From positions 1 to 8,124 of the forward strand of contig JAQWRO010000040.1 in the NCBI GenBank assembly GCA_029243665.1: a stretch of 8,124 bases of DNA, given 5' to 3'. Of the stretch, positions 1 to 6,588 are shown in pieces. Positions within the stretch are counted from its first letter, which is position 1. Each line of letters begins with the position of its first letter. The DNA is from Gammaproteobacteria bacterium. Lineage in GTDB: Bacteria; Pseudomonadota; Gammaproteobacteria; Comchoanobacterales; Comchoanobacteraceae. The position numbers and the translations under genes were made by a program. Under the pieces are notes generated by a model. The model saw nothing but the letters and a program-made list of their open reading frames with translations. It did no database searches and was not told the origin of the DNA.

Positions 1-715
1 GTCTACAGCTACAAAAGCCATGCCCGTAAAAAAATATGAAAATAGTGGTTCAAACACAAAAGAAGAGGTCTTTTGGAAATCATCAAAAGCTTTGCGTTGC
101 CCTTTTTGCTTATGAGCATTGAAGCAATTGTAATCATCAAAAAGTAAAATTGACCCTATTTGTAAATTATTATGGATAATATCCAATGAGTCCTTTGTCG
201 AAGATAATAAGTCACAATCTAAATGTGCAATTGCTATTTTTTTATCACCTAAATTGTTTTGTAAGGTCTGGCCAGTATCACAGAATAACCCCTTATAGTA
301 CTCAATATTGATGCCAAGTGAGTTATACTTGTTTAAGAATTTTTTAACTTGTTCAAGTTCACCATGATAGCTGCCCTTTTTAAAACTATAGTTTTGTTCA
401 TCATTTTCAGGCATCCCAGAAAAGGTATCCAAACAATGGAACGTAGGGAGCTTATTTAGTGGTGATGATTTGGCAACATCATTCCGCCATTTGTCTGAAG
501 AGCTATGTTGGCTTTTCAGCCACGATGAAAAATTTTTATATGCATCCATTGATAATTTGACACTCAGACCTTGATATACGCCAAATTCAACATAATCACC
601 AGATAGATGGTTTGAAAAAACATAGCCCCAGGCGCGAATAAGTGCGCCATATCTATCATTTCGATTTGACAATCTGTGTTCTTTGAAAGGCTTTCTTTAA
701 AATTTCTTTTAACAT
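1..715 (-). pseudogene. TylF/MycF-family SAM-dependent methyltransferase, frameshifted near 5' end, 3' end outside window
   Basis: The frame is open without a stop from about position 696 down to position 1. It encodes a protein resembling TylF/macrocin O-methyltransferases, which methylate sugar hydroxyls using SAM. Visible signatures are RYGALIRAWGYVFSNHLSGD followed by YVEFGVYQG (SAM-binding loop region), LDCDLLSSTKDSL (the DxDLYxST-like acidic motif) and ILLFDDYNCF (the FDDY metal/substrate motif). The only start with a good ribosome binding site is ATG at 713-715, 6 nt after AGGAG (minus strand). That frame reads MLKEILKKAFQRTQIVKSK and hits TGA after 19 codons, while the conserved protein continues in the +1 frame, which itself has a TAA at 697-699. 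The shift must therefore lie between roughly 656 and 699, and removal of one base would restore the frame. The alternative is a TTG start at 670-672, which lacks a convincing ribosome site. The C-terminus appears nearly complete at the window edge. Family call is firm; substrate is unknown; true pseudogene versus sequence error is open. Confidence 0.7.
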
Positions 716-721
716 TGTAAA

Positions 722-726
722 CTCCT
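722..726 (-). promoter_or_regulatory. Ribosome binding site of the methyltransferase
   Basis: AGGAG on the minus strand, 6 nt before ATG 713-715. It matters because it fixes the intended start in a frame that stops after 19 codons. That makes the frameshift interpretation stronger than a simple downstream start. Confidence 0.7.
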
Positions 727-733
727 ATAAAAA

Positions 734-762
734 ATTATATCAATTTATGAATAGTTGGTAAA
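734..762 (-). promoter_or_regulatory. Sigma70-like promoter for the leftward methyltransferase
   Basis: On the minus strand there is a -35 box TTTACC (757-762, four of six consensus bases), a 17-bp spacer and a perfect -10 box TATAAT (734-739). The predicted leader is only about 10-15 nt before the ATG at 715 and includes the AGGAG ribosome site. The geometry is ideal for a housekeeping promoter. The region is AT-rich, so chance matches are possible. Confidence 0.5.
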
Positions 763-926
763 GTTTCAATTATTTTTACTCAAAAATGTTACTTTAGTTT
801 GATAATATATAAATGCTAAGGCTAGCTATTAACATTTTCATAAGAAAAAAAGAAATATCACATTACTAGCTCAATGATGATAATTATACCCCTCACAAGA
901 AATCTTAAGCAGAAAGTCAATGAACA

Positions 927-955
927 TTTACAATTATGCTGTTTAAATATATATT
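927..955 (+). promoter_or_regulatory. Candidate sigma70-like promoter for the rightward operon
   Basis: There is a -35 box TTTACA (927-932, five of six), a 17-bp spacer and a -10 box TATATT (950-955, five of six). Transcription would begin near 962, leaving a leader of about 140 nt before the first gene. The match is good, but the surrounding sequence is so AT-rich that other -10-like elements occur, for example GATAAT at 801-806. This is a candidate only. Confidence 0.4.
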
Positions 956-1100
956 GAGTATAGTTAATTGAATATACATAAGGTAATGCGTTTAAGAGTA
1001 GTTAAATGTCGTTGCTAAATTATCAAACCGTCACTGGTTTTGTTTTCAAGAGTAAACATGAATGATGTTTATGCAAAAGTATATCGTAATAGGTTAAGTT

Positions 1101-1754
1101 ATGGATCAAAATATCTATTTATCTCACCCGCTAAACGCTAAGACGCCAGCTTATAAAGGTGGAGAGGGCCTGATTGTCAAAAGAGAAAAATCAATCGCAT
1201 GTGGGGATACATGTAACCAGTTACATGTTTCAATGTCAAACCATCTAGGTACACATGTTGATGCACCATCACATTTTGTTGACCAAGGAAAAACGCTAAC
1301 TGATTATGAAGCTAAAGATTGGGTCTTTTCTCATCCTTTTTTGGTTCATTGTGACATTGAGCCAGGTGGATCAATTACACCAGAATTTTTAAAAAATCAT
1401 ATCCATCCAGACAAAAATGTAGATTTACTCTTATTGAAAACAGGTATGGAAAACCATCGTGATACTCCAATATACTGGCAGTCGTCACCTATTATTCATG
1501 CTTCTATTGTGGCAATGTTAAATGAATATTTTCCAAATCTCAAAGCGATTGGTCTAGATGTAATTTCTGTAACTTCTTTACTAGATCGTGATCAAGGGCG
1601 TCAAATACACCAAGCTTTACTTGGGCAAGGCATTCGAATATTCGAAGATGTTGCACTACATCATATACAAACACCTCTTAAAGAAGTGATCGCACTGCCT
1701 CTGATGCTTGAGTCTGCTGATGGTGCGCCTGTAACTATGATTGGGACTGTATGA
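1101..1754 (+). CDS. Cyclase family protein (kynurenine formamidase-like metal-dependent hydrolase fold)
   Basis: A 217-residue protein of the cyclase/metal-dependent kynurenine formamidase family. It carries the defining metal-binding motif HLGTHVDAPSHF at residues 48-59, with His48, His52, Asp54 and His58 as probable ligands. Length is typical for the family. Known members hydrolyse N-formylkynurenine or act as cyclases or hydrolases on other small substrates. No tryptophan-catabolism gene is nearby, so kynurenine is an unlikely substrate, and a role in sugar or acyl-group modification is inference from context. No signal peptide is visible, so it is probably cytosolic. The ATG at 1101 has only a weak upstream purine stretch (AGG within aataggttaag), but upstream ATGs at 1058, 1062, 1065 and 1071 either are out of frame or run into a stop at once. 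Its stop overlaps the next start (ATGA), indicating translational coupling. Family assignment is strong; function is unknown. Confidence 0.85.
   Translation: MDQNIYLSHPLNAKTPAYKGGEGLIVKREKSIACGDTCNQLHVSMSNHLGTHVDAPSHFVDQGKTLTDYEAKDWVFSHPFLVHCDIEPGGSITPEFLKNHIHPDKNVDLLLLKTGMENHRDTPIYWQSSPIIHASIVAMLNEYFPNLKAIGLDVISVTSLLDRDQGRQIHQALLGQGIRIFEDVALHHIQTPLKEVIALPLMLESADGAPVTMIGTV
1209..1228. repeat. Perfect 9-bp inverted repeat with 2-bp spacer inside the cyclase gene
   Basis: ACATGTAAC, CA, GTTACATGT: two perfect 9-bp arms about 110 bp into the cyclase coding region, encoding TCNQLHV. Such a palindrome could be an operator for a dimeric regulator or may be chance. It is fully compatible with coding, and no second copy was noticed. 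Confidence 0.5.
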
Positions 1755-2821
1755 CGTCTAGGTCATTTAATATCATCATTGTTGATGGTGATTATGCAGT
1801 AACTGAGCCCTATGATAAGAAAATTTTATGGTGTGATTACACGGACACCACTCATGATGTATCTATTCCAAATTACATAGAGCTCAATCATGTTGATTTA
1901 AGGAAAAAGTACCTTCAATGGTTAGAAGATTTTTCTAAATTAAATATAAAAGGGCAGCCGCTAGATTCTTTTTTTTCATTAGATGGTGATTTTTCATATT
2001 ATTGGCCAAGTTTGATTAGTGAAAAAAGTAATTTTAAATCACCTGCCATTTACCAGCTATTTCAATTGTTAGCCTTAGAAGAGGTGCTCAATCAGTTGGC
2101 GCCAAGCAAAATTATATTGGTTTCATCTGACAAAAAACTGGGTGTTTTGATTAGACAACTTGCAAAGCATAAAAGTTGCCAATTTGTTTTTCAATATGAA
2201 AAAAAAGCCTCAGAAAAAAGTGGTTTGAAAACAAATTTAAAAAGAATTTTTCATGGTTTGCCATGCTTGATCAAGGGTATGGCGCGGTTAATAATGTTTG
2301 TATGGCAATACAAGTCATTCATTCTTTCGAAACCTTTTCAAGTACCAGACGAAGAGCATAAAAAACAAATTTTAATGGTATCACCTTTCCCAGGAATAGA
2401 TGCATCCAAAGCAAAAGAAGGTATTTATCAGTCTTCATGGTGGGGGGAGTTACATCATCTCTTAAAAAAAGAAGGCTATTTTGTTAATTGGGTATTCATG
2501 TATTTTAATAACCCACAACAAAACCCAGTTGAAGCGTTGAAGTTGCAAAATAAGTTTAATAAAACCTCACAACAGGAACGTTTTTGTTCCTTATATGCTT
2601 TTTTTAACTTGAAAGTATTGTGTTATGCCATCAAAGATTACTTTTGCTTATACATCAGATATTGGCAATCCAGGTTAATCATTAAGCAGCATGTGAAAAA
2701 TTCGCCTTTTAGTTTGTTAGTGCCTGACTTTAAAGATTCCATTGCTGGTTCTACAGCAATTATAAATGTGTTATATCACCATTTGTTTAAAGCTTGTCTG
2801 GCTAAAACACCGACGACTTAA
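1751..2821 (+). CDS. N-terminal fragment of the TIGR04326-like protein
   Basis: 356 residues from ATG 1751 to the premature TAA. The N-terminus (IIIVDGDYAV) is short and not a signal peptide. Residues 95-130 (helical YQLFQLLALEEVLNQLAPSK, then IILVSSDK) resemble a Rossmann-like unit. Residues 171-194 are moderately hydrophobic but contain K, R and Q, so a membrane segment is doubtful. Residues 207-255 begin a second domain with ILMVSPFPGID followed by WWGELHHLLKKEGYFVNWVF, the stretch most typical of the family. The fragment stops just before the conserved YLMENQ segment, in the middle of what looks like a domain, so it is unlikely to be a complete functional protein on its own. The start overlaps the preceding stop by 4 nt and depends on translational coupling, as no strong ribosome site is seen. 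Confidence 0.6.
   Translation: MTSRSFNIIIVDGDYAVTEPYDKKILWCDYTDTTHDVSIPNYIELNHVDLRKKYLQWLEDFSKLNIKGQPLDSFFSLDGDFSYYWPSLISEKSNFKSPAIYQLFQLLALEEVLNQLAPSKIILVSSDKKLGVLIRQLAKHKSCQFVFQYEKKASEKSGLKTNLKRIFHGLPCLIKGMARLIMFVWQYKSFILSKPFQVPDEEHKKQILMVSPFPGIDASKAKEGIYQSSWWGELHHLLKKEGYFVNWVFMYFNNPQQNPVEALKLQNKFNKTSQQERFCSLYAFFNLKVLCYAIKDYFCLYIRYWQSRLIIKQHVKNSPFSLLVPDFKDSIAGSTAIINVLYHHLFKACLAKTPTT
2819..2821 (+). other. Premature in-frame TAA stop
   Basis: TAA lies in the same frame as the upstream and downstream coding sequence of the TIGR04326-like gene. Context is ACT TAA TTA GCT TGT TAT CTG ATG. One substitution (C to T from CAA, or A to T from AAA) explains it. The context does not match a well-known efficient readthrough signal. 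Confidence 0.75.
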
Positions 2822-2836
2822 TTAGCTTGTTATCTG

Positions 2837-3649
2837 ATGGAAAATCAAAATTGGGAGAAAAGCTTGGTTTTTCAGTGGAAGCAAAAATATCATACCCCAA
2901 TCATTGGCTTTATTCATGCATCTATTAGGTCATTTGATTTTCGATATGCTGACTTTGATAAAAAGTATCAGCAAGCAGAGTCTATCTGTATGCCAACCAA
3001 AATCGCCATTCATGGTCATGATGCTAAGGTTAATTTATCTACATTAGGATTGCCGCAAGCTCATATCATTGACGTAGAGGCATTAAGGTATTTGTATTTA
3101 AATGGTCTCGCACAACACCAGAAAGAAGTTACTGCGCAATCACCATTAAACATTCTTGTTTTAACTGGGCTAGATAAAAATATTGTTGCCTACCAATGTG
3201 AATTTTTGGCAAAGCTTGTCAAAGCTTATCCAAAATATAAGCAAGCACATTTTTTCATTAAGCCTCATCCTGCACTGGTTGGCATGGATCGAATTGCAAA
3301 AAAATATTGTGGTGAGCTAAATTACACTTTGCTGGATACCCCTTTTGGTTCATTAGATTTTAATCAATTGGATTGTGCATTCATAGAGAATTCATCTACT
3401 GTTGCAATAGAAGCCTTATATATGCGACTGCCATTTTGTTTAATGCAGTATCCAGGTCAATTTAACTTAAGTTCACTGATAAGACACAAACATTTATTTG
3501 TTAAGAACCCAAGTGAGTTAGATCATTTTTTTAATCATTTGTCGGATTCAAAAGCCTATCTGGAAGAGATACTAAACAAGGAAAAAGACTTGTTTTGTCT
3601 TGACCCAAACATGCATCGGTGGCAACGTATACTAAAAGGTGAGGTATAG
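2837..3649 (+). CDS. C-terminal fragment of the TIGR04326-like protein, GT-B-like
   Basis: 270 residues if translation restarts at ATG 2837, 15 nt after the TAA. No Shine-Dalgarno sequence precedes this ATG, so reinitiation or readthrough would be needed. Conserved-looking elements are MENQNWEKSL at the start, IGFIHASIRSFDFRY (24-38), a strand-rich segment NILVLTGLDK (105-114), KPHP (142-145) and ENSSTVAIEALYMRLPF (184-200). The KPHP and S-T-x-x-x-E-A-L pattern recalls the nucleotide-binding half of GT-B-fold enzymes such as capsule polymer and sialyltransferases. A glycosyltransferase activity is therefore plausible but is inference. The fragment ends in GEV-stop, one base before the SDR start codon. 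It would lack the N-terminal half of the fold if made alone. Confidence 0.55.
   Translation: MENQNWEKSLVFQWKQKYHTPIIGFIHASIRSFDFRYADFDKKYQQAESICMPTKIAIHGHDAKVNLSTLGLPQAHIIDVEALRYLYLNGLAQHQKEVTAQSPLNILVLTGLDKNIVAYQCEFLAKLVKAYPKYKQAHFFIKPHPALVGMDRIAKKYCGELNYTLLDTPFGSLDFNQLDCAFIENSSTVAIEALYMRLPFCLMQYPGQFNLSSLIRHKHLFVKNPSELDHFFNHLSDSKAYLEEILNKEKDLFCLDPNMHRWQRILKGEV
3636..3644 (+). promoter_or_regulatory. Ribosome binding site fixing the SDR start at 3651
   Basis: AAGGTGAGG ends 6 nt before ATG 3651. The upstream in-frame GTG (3639-3641) falls within this element, so a start there would have no ribosome site of its own. Confidence 0.65.
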
Positions 3650-3650
3650 C

Positions 3651-4589
3651 ATGCGAGATCAAACGTGTTTGGTGGTTGGTGGCCATGGTTTTATTGGGCA
3701 GCACTTAGTTAGACGGCTTTGTGATTTAGGAGCAAAGGTTGTTGTGCTTTCGCCTAAGTCTGAAGCCCCTATTGTAGGTTGTGATTATAAATTTTATAAA
3801 GCTGATATTGAGCAAATAGACTCCCTGGCTAACCTAAAAGATACCTCGTTTAACCATGTTTATAATTTAGCAGGTTATATTGATCATTCACCATTCTTTA
3901 AAACTGGCAGCAGTGTGATTAATAATCATTTCATAGGCCTATTAAACCTGCTACAAAACCTAGATCGATCAAGCTTAAAATCGTTTGTTCAAGTAGGGTC
4001 TAGCGATGAATATGGTGGATTGGATGCCCCTCAGGTTGAAACGATGAGAGAGGCGCCTATATCGCCTTATTCGTTAGCAAAAACCAGCGCAACCCAACTA
4101 ATTCAAATGCTCTCAAAGACTGAGCAGTTGCCTGGAGTTGTCTTAAGATTTTTTTTGGTTTACGGTCCTGGTCAGAATGACAAGCGCTTTTTGCCACAAA
4201 TCATTCAAGGCTGTTTGGCAAATAAAAGCTTTCCAACTTCAACTGGCGCACAGTTAAGAGATTTTTGTTACATCGATGATGTGATAGATGCAATACTTAT
4301 GGCCTCAACCAATGAGCAGTGTCACGGGGAGGTGTTCAACATTGCATCTGGTGCACCAATGGCTATCAAAGAAATGATTCAAACAATCGTCGGTTTTGTC
4401 GGTGCGGGTGACCCACAGTTTGGTCAATTCCCTGACAGAATAGGGGAGAATAAAGCACTTTATGCCAACATTCAAAAAGCAGAGACATTATTAGGTTGGA
4501 CGCCTCGTGTATCTTTAGAAGAAGGTCTAAATAGGACTATTTCATATTACCGTGATGCACTTAAAGTGAATAAGGAGACAATATCGTGA
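3651..4589 (+). CDS. NAD-dependent epimerase/dehydratase (extended SDR) for a nucleotide sugar
   Basis: A 312-residue extended short-chain dehydrogenase/reductase. The dinucleotide-binding motif GGHGFIG gives G10, G13 and G16, followed by NLAGYID around residues 72-78. The catalytic set is SSDEYG (117-122) with YSLAK (Tyr140, Lys144). LRFFLVYGPGQ (165-175) and RDFCYIDDV (203-211) are typical of nucleotide-sugar epimerases, 4-reductases and dehydratases. Next to rfbF and rfbG it probably acts on a CDP-sugar, for example reducing or epimerising a 4-keto-6-deoxy intermediate; abequose, paratose and tyvelose synthases belong to the same superfamily. I chose ATG 3651 because AAGGTGAGG (3636-3644) sits 6 nt upstream. 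An in-frame GTG at 3639 would lie inside that ribosome site. The preceding stop is one base away, and the gene's own TGA overlaps the next GTG start. Superfamily is certain; exact reaction unknown. Confidence 0.88.
   Translation: MRDQTCLVVGGHGFIGQHLVRRLCDLGAKVVVLSPKSEAPIVGCDYKFYKADIEQIDSLANLKDTSFNHVYNLAGYIDHSPFFKTGSSVINNHFIGLLNLLQNLDRSSLKSFVQVGSSDEYGGLDAPQVETMREAPISPYSLAKTSATQLIQMLSKTEQLPGVVLRFFLVYGPGQNDKRFLPQIIQGCLANKSFPTSTGAQLRDFCYIDDVIDAILMASTNEQCHGEVFNIASGAPMAIKEMIQTIVGFVGAGDPQFGQFPDRIGENKALYANIQKAETLLGWTPRVSLEEGLNRTISYYRDALKVNKETIS
4572..4577 (+). promoter_or_regulatory. Ribosome binding site for the GTG start of rfbF
   Basis: AAGGAG lies 8 nt before GTG 4586-4588. It supports a GTG start, which places the conserved MKTVILCGGLGTRL at the N-terminus and overlaps the SDR stop by 4 nt. 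Confidence 0.7.
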
Positions 4590-5386
4590 AAACAGTTATT
4601 TTATGTGGGGGTTTAGGGACTAGGTTAGCAGAGGAAACCCAAGTGAAACCAAAACCCATGGTAGAGATTGGTGGCAAACCAATTTTATGGCATGTGATGA
4701 AAATCTATAATCAATTTGGATTTAAAGACTTTGTATTGCCGTTAGGGTATAAGGGCGAAAAAATTAAGTCATATTTTCTAAATTATCATATGTTATCTGG
4801 TAATTGTTCCGTAAACACACTCACAGGGCATGTTAATTATGAGCAAGAATGTCAAGAAAATTGGGATGTTCATATGTATGAGACAGGTAAAGATACGTTG
4901 ACAGGTGGCAGATTAAAGCGATTAGAATCTCATTTGCGACCTAGTGGCACCTTTATGCTGACATATGGGGATGGTGTTGCAAATGTAGACATCGAGCAAT
5001 TGGTTCGCTTTCATCGTCAACATGGCAAGATTGCAACAATGACAACGGTTAGGCCATCTGCACGATTCGGGACGATGCAGTTTGATGGTGATCGTATTAC
5101 AGAATTCACTGAAAAATCACAAACAGATGCTGGTTGGGTTAATGGTGGGTTTTTTGTGTTTGAGCCAGAAATTTTTGATTATCTAGAAAATGACAGTACC
5201 ATTTTAGAAAGAGCCCCATTAGAAAAACTTGCGCAAGAAAATCAATTGATGGCCTTTAAGCATGATGGGTTTTGGCAATGCATGGATACTTTGCGTGATA
5301 AGTTGTTGCTGGAAGAGCGTTTTCATAACAAACAAACGGATTGGTTATCTATTTGCGCTAATAAAGAAGCCATAACTGAGATGTAA
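4586..5386 (+). CDS. rfbF: Glucose-1-phosphate cytidylyltransferase
   Basis: A 266-residue nucleotidyltransferase that joins glucose-1-phosphate to CTP, giving CDP-glucose and pyrophosphate. This is the first step of CDP-6-deoxy and CDP-3,6-dideoxyhexose synthesis in the cytosol. The signature CGGLGTRL (7-14) is followed by KPKPMVEIGGKPILWH (21-36), which holds the pyrophosphorylase Arg/Lys residues. TYGDGV (126-131) carries the metal-binding Asp129, WVNGGFFVFEPE (184-195) forms the sugar pocket, and FWQCMDTLRDK (229-239) is near the end. The length matches RfbF/DdhA enzymes (about 257 residues) with a slightly longer tail. Translation starts at GTG with a strong AAGGAG and overlaps the upstream SDR gene by 4 nt. 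Only 5 nt separate it from the next gene, so it lies in one operon. rfbG, the next enzyme of the pathway, is one gene further on. All key motifs are intact and the assignment is secure. Confidence 0.96.
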   Translation: MKTVILCGGLGTRLAEETQVKPKPMVEIGGKPILWHVMKIYNQFGFKDFVLPLGYKGEKIKSYFLNYHMLSGNCSVNTLTGHVNYEQECQENWDVHMYETGKDTLTGGRLKRLESHLRPSGTFMLTYGDGVANVDIEQLVRFHRQHGKIATMTTVRPSARFGTMQFDGDRITEFTEKSQTDAGWVNGGFFVFEPEIFDYLENDSTILERAPLEKLAQENQLMAFKHDGFWQCMDTLRDKLLLEERFHNKQTDWLSICANKEAITEM

Positions 5387-5391
5387 TTTTA

Positions 5392-6588
5392 ATGACCTTG
5401 CCAAAAAACTGTAATGTTCTAATTATTGGCGGTGGTGTCATTGGGCTTACAATCGCAAGAGCCCTCAAACTCAAAGGTGTTGAAGACATTGTTGTCATCG
5501 AAAAAGAAGAGGTAATAGGCAAGCACGCTTCTGGGCGCAACAGTGGTGTTATGCACGCAGGTATTTATTATCAACACGATAGCTTAAAAGCTAAGTATTG
5601 TCGTGAAGGCTCACAGCTTATGCAAGCCTACTGTCATGAGCATGGTCTTAAGGTCTTGAAAACAGGTAAAGTAGTTGTAGCTAAAAATGAATCAGAGCTC
5701 AACACCATCAAAAGTTTATACGAGCGTTCGAAACAAAATGGTGCAAATGTTTCTATCATTGATGAAAAGAACTTAAAGGAAGCTGAGCCAGAAGCTAAAA
5801 CATTTGAAAAAGCACTGTGGTCGCATGATACAGCGGTCATTGATCCAAAAGCTGTCATGGCGAAGTTGGGAGAAGAACTTCTAGGCTTGGGTGTGACAGT
5901 TGTGAAATCATGTTGGTTTTTAGGTGTTAACAAGCCACATCAGATATTAACTTCGCAAGGAAAGATTCATGTGAAATATGTCATCAATGCAGCTGGATCA
6001 TACGCAGATAAGGTTGCACATGCATTTGATGTTGGTAAGTCGTATACTTTATTGCCATTTAAAGGGGTGTATCAAAAATGTCAGGCTGGAAGTGCTGCGT
6101 CGCGTATACAGGGTAATGTTTATCCTGTCCCTGATTTACGTAATCCTTTTCTTGGTGTTCACTTTACTAAAAGTGCAGATGGTGATGTTTATATCGGACC
6201 AACAGCAATTCCATGTTTTGGTAGAGAAAACTATCACGGTTTAAAGGGTATGGGTACTGAAACGTTCAACATACTATCTGGATCGATGAAGCTTTTTGTT
6301 AAAAACGAAGGATTCCGACATGTGGCGCTTACTGAGCCAAAAAAATATTTGTCATATTGTTTATATCGTGACGCAAAAAAATTAGTCCAACATTTGGACT
6401 ATAAGGATTTATGTAAATCTCATAAAGTAGGCATTCGTTCACAGCTTGTCCATTGGTCAACAAATTCATTGGTCATGGATTTTTTGATTGAGAAAGGGGC
6501 GCATTCTTTGCATGTCTTAAATGCGGTATCCCCAGCCTTCACTTGCTCGATGTCTATGGCTCAAGAGATAGCATCTAGTATTACATGA
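5392..6588 (+). CDS. lhgO: L-2-hydroxyglutarate oxidase-like FAD-dependent oxidoreductase
   Basis: A 398-residue protein of the DAO/glycine-oxidase-type FAD oxidoreductases, closest in pattern to L-2-hydroxyglutarate oxidase (LhgO). The N-terminal dinucleotide fold has GGGVIG (G13, G15, G18) and the acid at the end of the second strand in VIEKEE (Glu37). The block HASGRNSGVMHAGIYY (45-60) is highly characteristic of LhgO relatives. INAAGSYAD (198-206), LPFKGVY (221-227) and a C-terminal GIRSQLVH...LVMDF followed by LNAVSPAFTCSMSMAQEI complete the family pattern. Classical LhgO oxidises L-2-hydroxyglutarate to 2-oxoglutarate. Here the gene sits between rfbF and rfbG, so a sugar- or hydroxyacid-related substrate in polysaccharide synthesis is likely, but this is inference. 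The start ATG 5392 is 5 nt after the rfbF stop with only a weak ribosome site, suggesting coupling. No truncation is seen. Family is firm; substrate uncertain, so the symbol marks relatedness rather than proven function. Confidence 0.85.
   Translation: MTLPKNCNVLIIGGGVIGLTIARALKLKGVEDIVVIEKEEVIGKHASGRNSGVMHAGIYYQHDSLKAKYCREGSQLMQAYCHEHGLKVLKTGKVVVAKNESELNTIKSLYERSKQNGANVSIIDEKNLKEAEPEAKTFEKALWSHDTAVIDPKAVMAKLGEELLGLGVTVVKSCWFLGVNKPHQILTSQGKIHVKYVINAAGSYADKVAHAFDVGKSYTLLPFKGVYQKCQAGSAASRIQGNVYPVPDLRNPFLGVHFTKSADGDVYIGPTAIPCFGRENYHGLKGMGTETFNILSGSMKLFVKNEGFRHVALTEPKKYLSYCLYRDAKKLVQHLDYKDLCKSHKVGIRSQLVHWSTNSLVMDFLIEKGAHSLHVLNAVSPAFTCSMSMAQEIASSIT

Larger units (their letters stand above)
716..1100. 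other. AT-rich divergent intergenic region
   Basis: About 385 bp separate the leftward methyltransferase from the rightward polysaccharide operon. The stretch is strongly AT-rich and contains candidate promoters in both directions. I see no tRNA, no insertion-sequence ends, no CRISPR repeats and no convincing terminator. The RfaH ops/JUMPstart core (GGCGGTAGCG), often found upstream of O-antigen operons, is not present. A 27-codon ATG frame at 874-957 lacks a ribosome site and is probably chance. Confidence 0.7.
1751..3649 (+). pseudogene. TIGR04326-like surface carbohydrate biosynthesis protein, interrupted by one in-frame TAA
   Basis: Positions 1751-3649 form a single reading frame of about 632 codons broken only by TAA at 2819-2821. 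Both halves are in the same phase, with no frameshift. The sequence reads straight through the stop (AKTPTT, stop, LACYLMENQNWEKSL) into a conserved-looking segment. An ancestral CAA or AAA codon is the simplest explanation. The whole resembles the TIGR04326 (Leptospira LIC13510-type) surface carbohydrate biosynthesis family of O-antigen loci, recognised from memory by WWGELHHLLKKEGYFVNW and YLMENQNWEKSL; molecular function of that family is not established. It begins by an ATGA overlap with the cyclase gene and ends one base before the SDR start, so its operon position is intact. It may be a true nonsense mutant, a phase or strain variant, a readthrough product, or a sequencing error. The two halves are also described separately. 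Confidence 0.7.

Noticed and set aside
874..957. 27-codon ATG frame in the intergenic region
   Set aside because: There is no Shine-Dalgarno sequence, it overlaps the candidate promoter, and it has no recognisable sequence.
958..977. GTATA/TATAC inverted repeat near the predicted transcription start
   Set aside because: Five-bp AT-only-like arms are expected by chance in such AT-rich DNA.
1025..1046. Short hairpin followed by a T-rich run, considered as an intrinsic terminator
   Set aside because: The stem is only 5 bp and GC-poor, the T run is interrupted, and no upstream plus-strand gene needs termination there.
716..1100. Mobile-element ends, tRNA or attachment site in the divergent gap
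   Set aside because: No terminal inverted repeats, transposase remnants, tRNA-like folds or direct repeats were recognised.
3639..3650. GTG at 3639 as start of the SDR gene
   Set aside because: It lies inside the ribosome binding site of ATG 3651 and inside the previous gene; ATG 3651 has better spacing.
5358..5540. 60-codon minus-strand frame over the rfbF/oxidoreductase junction
   Set aside because: It is antisense to two well-supported genes, has no recognisable domain, and its composition fits a shadow frame.
5634..5933. 99-codon minus-strand frame inside the FAD oxidoreductase gene
   Set aside because: It lies wholly antisense to a conserved gene and shows no family signature; treated as a shadow.
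5978..6244. 88-codon plus-strand frame inside the FAD oxidoreductase gene
   Set aside because: It is an alternative frame of a conserved gene with no ribosome site; its hydrophobic look comes from frame-shifted codons.
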